From an uncultured Prevotella sp. (GTDB taxonomy: Bacteria > Bacteroidota > Bacteroidia > Bacteroidales > Bacteroidaceae), in NCBI GenBank assembly GCA_900318855.1, contig ONMG01000100.1, positions 1 through 5,102 of the forward strand: a DNA stretch of 5,102 bases, read 5' to 3'. The notes under the pieces were generated by a model. It made no database searches. It saw nothing but the letters and a program-made list of their open reading frames with translations, and was not told the DNA's origin. Below are positions 4,169-5,102 of this stretch, in pieces. Each line of letters begins with the position of its first letter. The stretch's first letter is position 1. A program made the translations under genes and the position numbers.

Positions 4169-4930
4169 GTGCCGAAAAAAAGTAAAAATACCTTTGAAGT
4201 CCGAGATGATACTATTTCTATAATGAGAGAAGGCTGGAATGAAGTAGCTTTTGCCACTTATCGTGAAGATTATTATGAAGAACTTTCTTCACATACCTGG
4301 ACTATTAGTAATGGGTATCCGTCTAACCAGAGCCTTGGTGGAGGGCTTCATCGTTACATGATGAGAATGTGGTACGGCGAAGAGGTCCTTAATGATATGA
4401 CCGAAAAGGGGTATGTCGTCGATCATATGAATAATGATCACATGGATTGTAGAATCACCAACTTAGAGTTCTTGAAGCATAACAGGAATGTCGCTAAAGG
4501 CCAGTATCTGGATAAAGAATCGGCTGAGATGAGACACAGAATTGCTATTTCATTAGTCAAGGATTTTGATACAAAATGTTATCAAATTACAATCGGCTGT
4601 AATGATAACATTGTTTACAAGGACGAAACGGGACAGCTACATCATATCAATACAATTAAGTTGCTATATGATTGTTCATATCCCGAGGTCATTTTGGATG
4701 CTGAAAAGATTCTCAGTCAGTATGAAGATACAGAAAGCTTCTCTTTACGCGGCTTGAGCTATTGTGATATACGGGTAAGAGAAGCCGTTGATCTCCAGCT
4801 TACAGAAGAAGAGAAGAAAAAGCCTTTTGTTATTCGAGATGGTGTTCCTTATTTAGTGATAGGAAATGGCTTGTCATATCTTCATACAGTTGCGTATGAT
4901 AAGAATTGGCTGCCTCCGAAAAAACAATAA
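4169..4930 (+). CDS. HNH endonuclease-like protein
   Basis: HNH enzymes cut DNA with a beta-beta-alpha metal site; free-standing ones in phages act as homing nucleases, packaging partners or anti-phage effectors. This protein has 253 residues from GTG 4169, with AGGAG ten bases before. Residues 33-51 (E-D-Y-Y-E-E-L-S-S-H-T-W-T-I-S-N-G-Y) resemble the strand-rich lead-in common in phage HNH/homing proteins. The nuclease core is L-H-R-Y (60-63), V-V-D-H-M-N-N-D (83-90), D-C-R-I-T-N-L-E (93-100) and N-R-N (105-107), fitting the HNH_3 pattern with His86, Asn98 and Asn107. Residues about 120-253 are an unrecognised C-terminal half with an acidic-basic stretch (E-E-E-K-K-K) and no membrane segment. 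The gene is more AT-rich than the lysis genes and has its own promoter, so it looks like a separately acquired cargo gene. The nuclease fold is fairly sure; activity and target are unknown. Confidence 0.78.
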   Translation: MPKKSKNTFEVRDDTISIMREGWNEVAFATYREDYYEELSSHTWTISNGYPSNQSLGGGLHRYMMRMWYGEEVLNDMTEKGYVVDHMNNDHMDCRITNLEFLKHNRNVAKGQYLDKESAEMRHRIAISLVKDFDTKCYQITIGCNDNIVYKDETGQLHHINTIKLLYDCSYPEVILDAEKILSQYEDTESFSLRGLSYCDIRVREAVDLQLTEEEKKKPFVIRDGVPYLVIGNGLSYLHTVAYDKNWLPPKKQ

Positions 4931-4978
4931 TCTTGAATACTCACTTCTTTTCAGAGCGGGTATTTCAATAATCTTGAA
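4925..4978. repeat. 13-bp direct repeat after the HNH-like gene
   Basis: CAATAATCTTGAA occurs at 4925-4937, overlapping the HNH stop codon, and again at 4966-4978, a 41-base offset. The second copy is also the core of a palindrome, TTTCAA-TAATC-TTGAAA (4963-4979). Between them AATACTC (4936-4942) and GGGTATT (4958-4964) can pair. It might be a deletion scar, a protein-binding pair or weak termination structure. Confidence 0.5.
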
Positions 4979-4984
4979 ACTTCA

Positions 4985-5014
4985 CGAGGCTCAGCCATAA
5001 ATGCTGGAACCTCG
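4985..5014. repeat. Small inverted repeat in the gene-free right end
   Basis: CGAGG (4985-4989) pairs with CCTCG (5010-5014), with AGC/GCT also able to pair inside. The 172 bases from 4931 to the window end hold no gene I can support. A minus-strand frame is open from the right edge to tandem TAG codons at 5036-5041, about 20 residues, possibly the end of a leftward gene beyond the window. GGGCT/AGCCT (5061-5065/5071-5075), read leftward, is followed by TTTTTCTTC, a weak terminator form. Confidence 0.3.
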
Positions 5015-5102
5015 AGCCACGTCGAGACCGTCTGTCTACTAACACATTCTTGAAGAAAAAGGGCTGAAAAAGCCTGAAATACTGGGGTTTCCGTCACCGG
5101 GA

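Noticed and set aside
4015..4257. Upstream extension of the repressor frame by 81 residues
   Set aside because: It crosses both predicted promoters, the palindrome and the start of the HNH gene, and the residues look like noncoding translation; the ATG at 4014 has a proper ribosome binding site.
5036..5101. Minus-strand partial frame of about 20 residues at the right edge
   Set aside because: Too short to identify; it ends in tandem TAG codons, so it might be the end of a leftward gene, but nothing in it is recognisable.
1..5102. CRISPR array, tRNA or rRNA
   Set aside because: No regularly spaced repeats, cloverleaf folds or rRNA-like conserved stretches were seen on either strand.

Overview
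The window reads as the right-hand part of a decayed temperate phage (prophage) of a low-to-mid-GC Gram-positive bacterium, most likely a Clostridia/Lachnospiraceae-type gut Bacillota. This host call is inferred from the strong AGGAGG-type ribosome binding sites, the GTG starts, U-tract terminators, and the combination of an HK97-type portal, a family 4_1-type holin, a GH25 lysozyme with a Cpl-7 wall-binding repeat, and a large serine recombinase. No rRNA or tRNA is visible, so the host cannot be fixed further.

Region 1 (1-1356) holds the middle of a portal gene, cut by the window edge on its left. Around position 443-451 it is joined abruptly, and out of frame, to the alanine/serine-rich shaft of a tail-fibre-like gene. 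Protease, capsid, head-tail, tape-measure and baseplate genes are expected between these two and are absent. The rest of the tail gene (to 1356) is intact and ends in a more AT-rich, cysteine-containing C-terminal domain.

Region 2 (1357-2761) is an intact lysis cassette: a hairpin/T-run, holin, a second hairpin, GH25-Cpl-7 endolysin, and a strong terminator.

Region 3 (2762-3573) carries a small SHOCT-like protein and a serine recombinase. The recombinase keeps its N-terminal nucleophile motif and its extreme C-terminus, but has lost about 400 residues by an in-frame deletion near 3314. A strong terminator follows.

Region 4 (3574-4930) has a leftward XRE-type repressor, a previously easy-to-miss 29-codon ORF overlapping its 3' end with a near-perfect Shine-Dalgarno, and a divergent, AT-rich HNH-endonuclease-like gene. 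Between the divergent genes are a promoter for each direction and a 17-bp palindrome sitting where the -35 of the HNH gene should be, so repressor control of the HNH gene is plausible.

Region 5 (4931-5102) has no supportable gene. It contains a 13-bp direct repeat and several small inverted repeats.

Taken together, two independent deletion junctions removed virion assembly and integration/excision, while the lysis cassette and the repressor/HNH module look complete. Either this is a domesticated or cryptic prophage remnant, or one or both junctions are assembly artefacts. The sequence alone cannot decide this.
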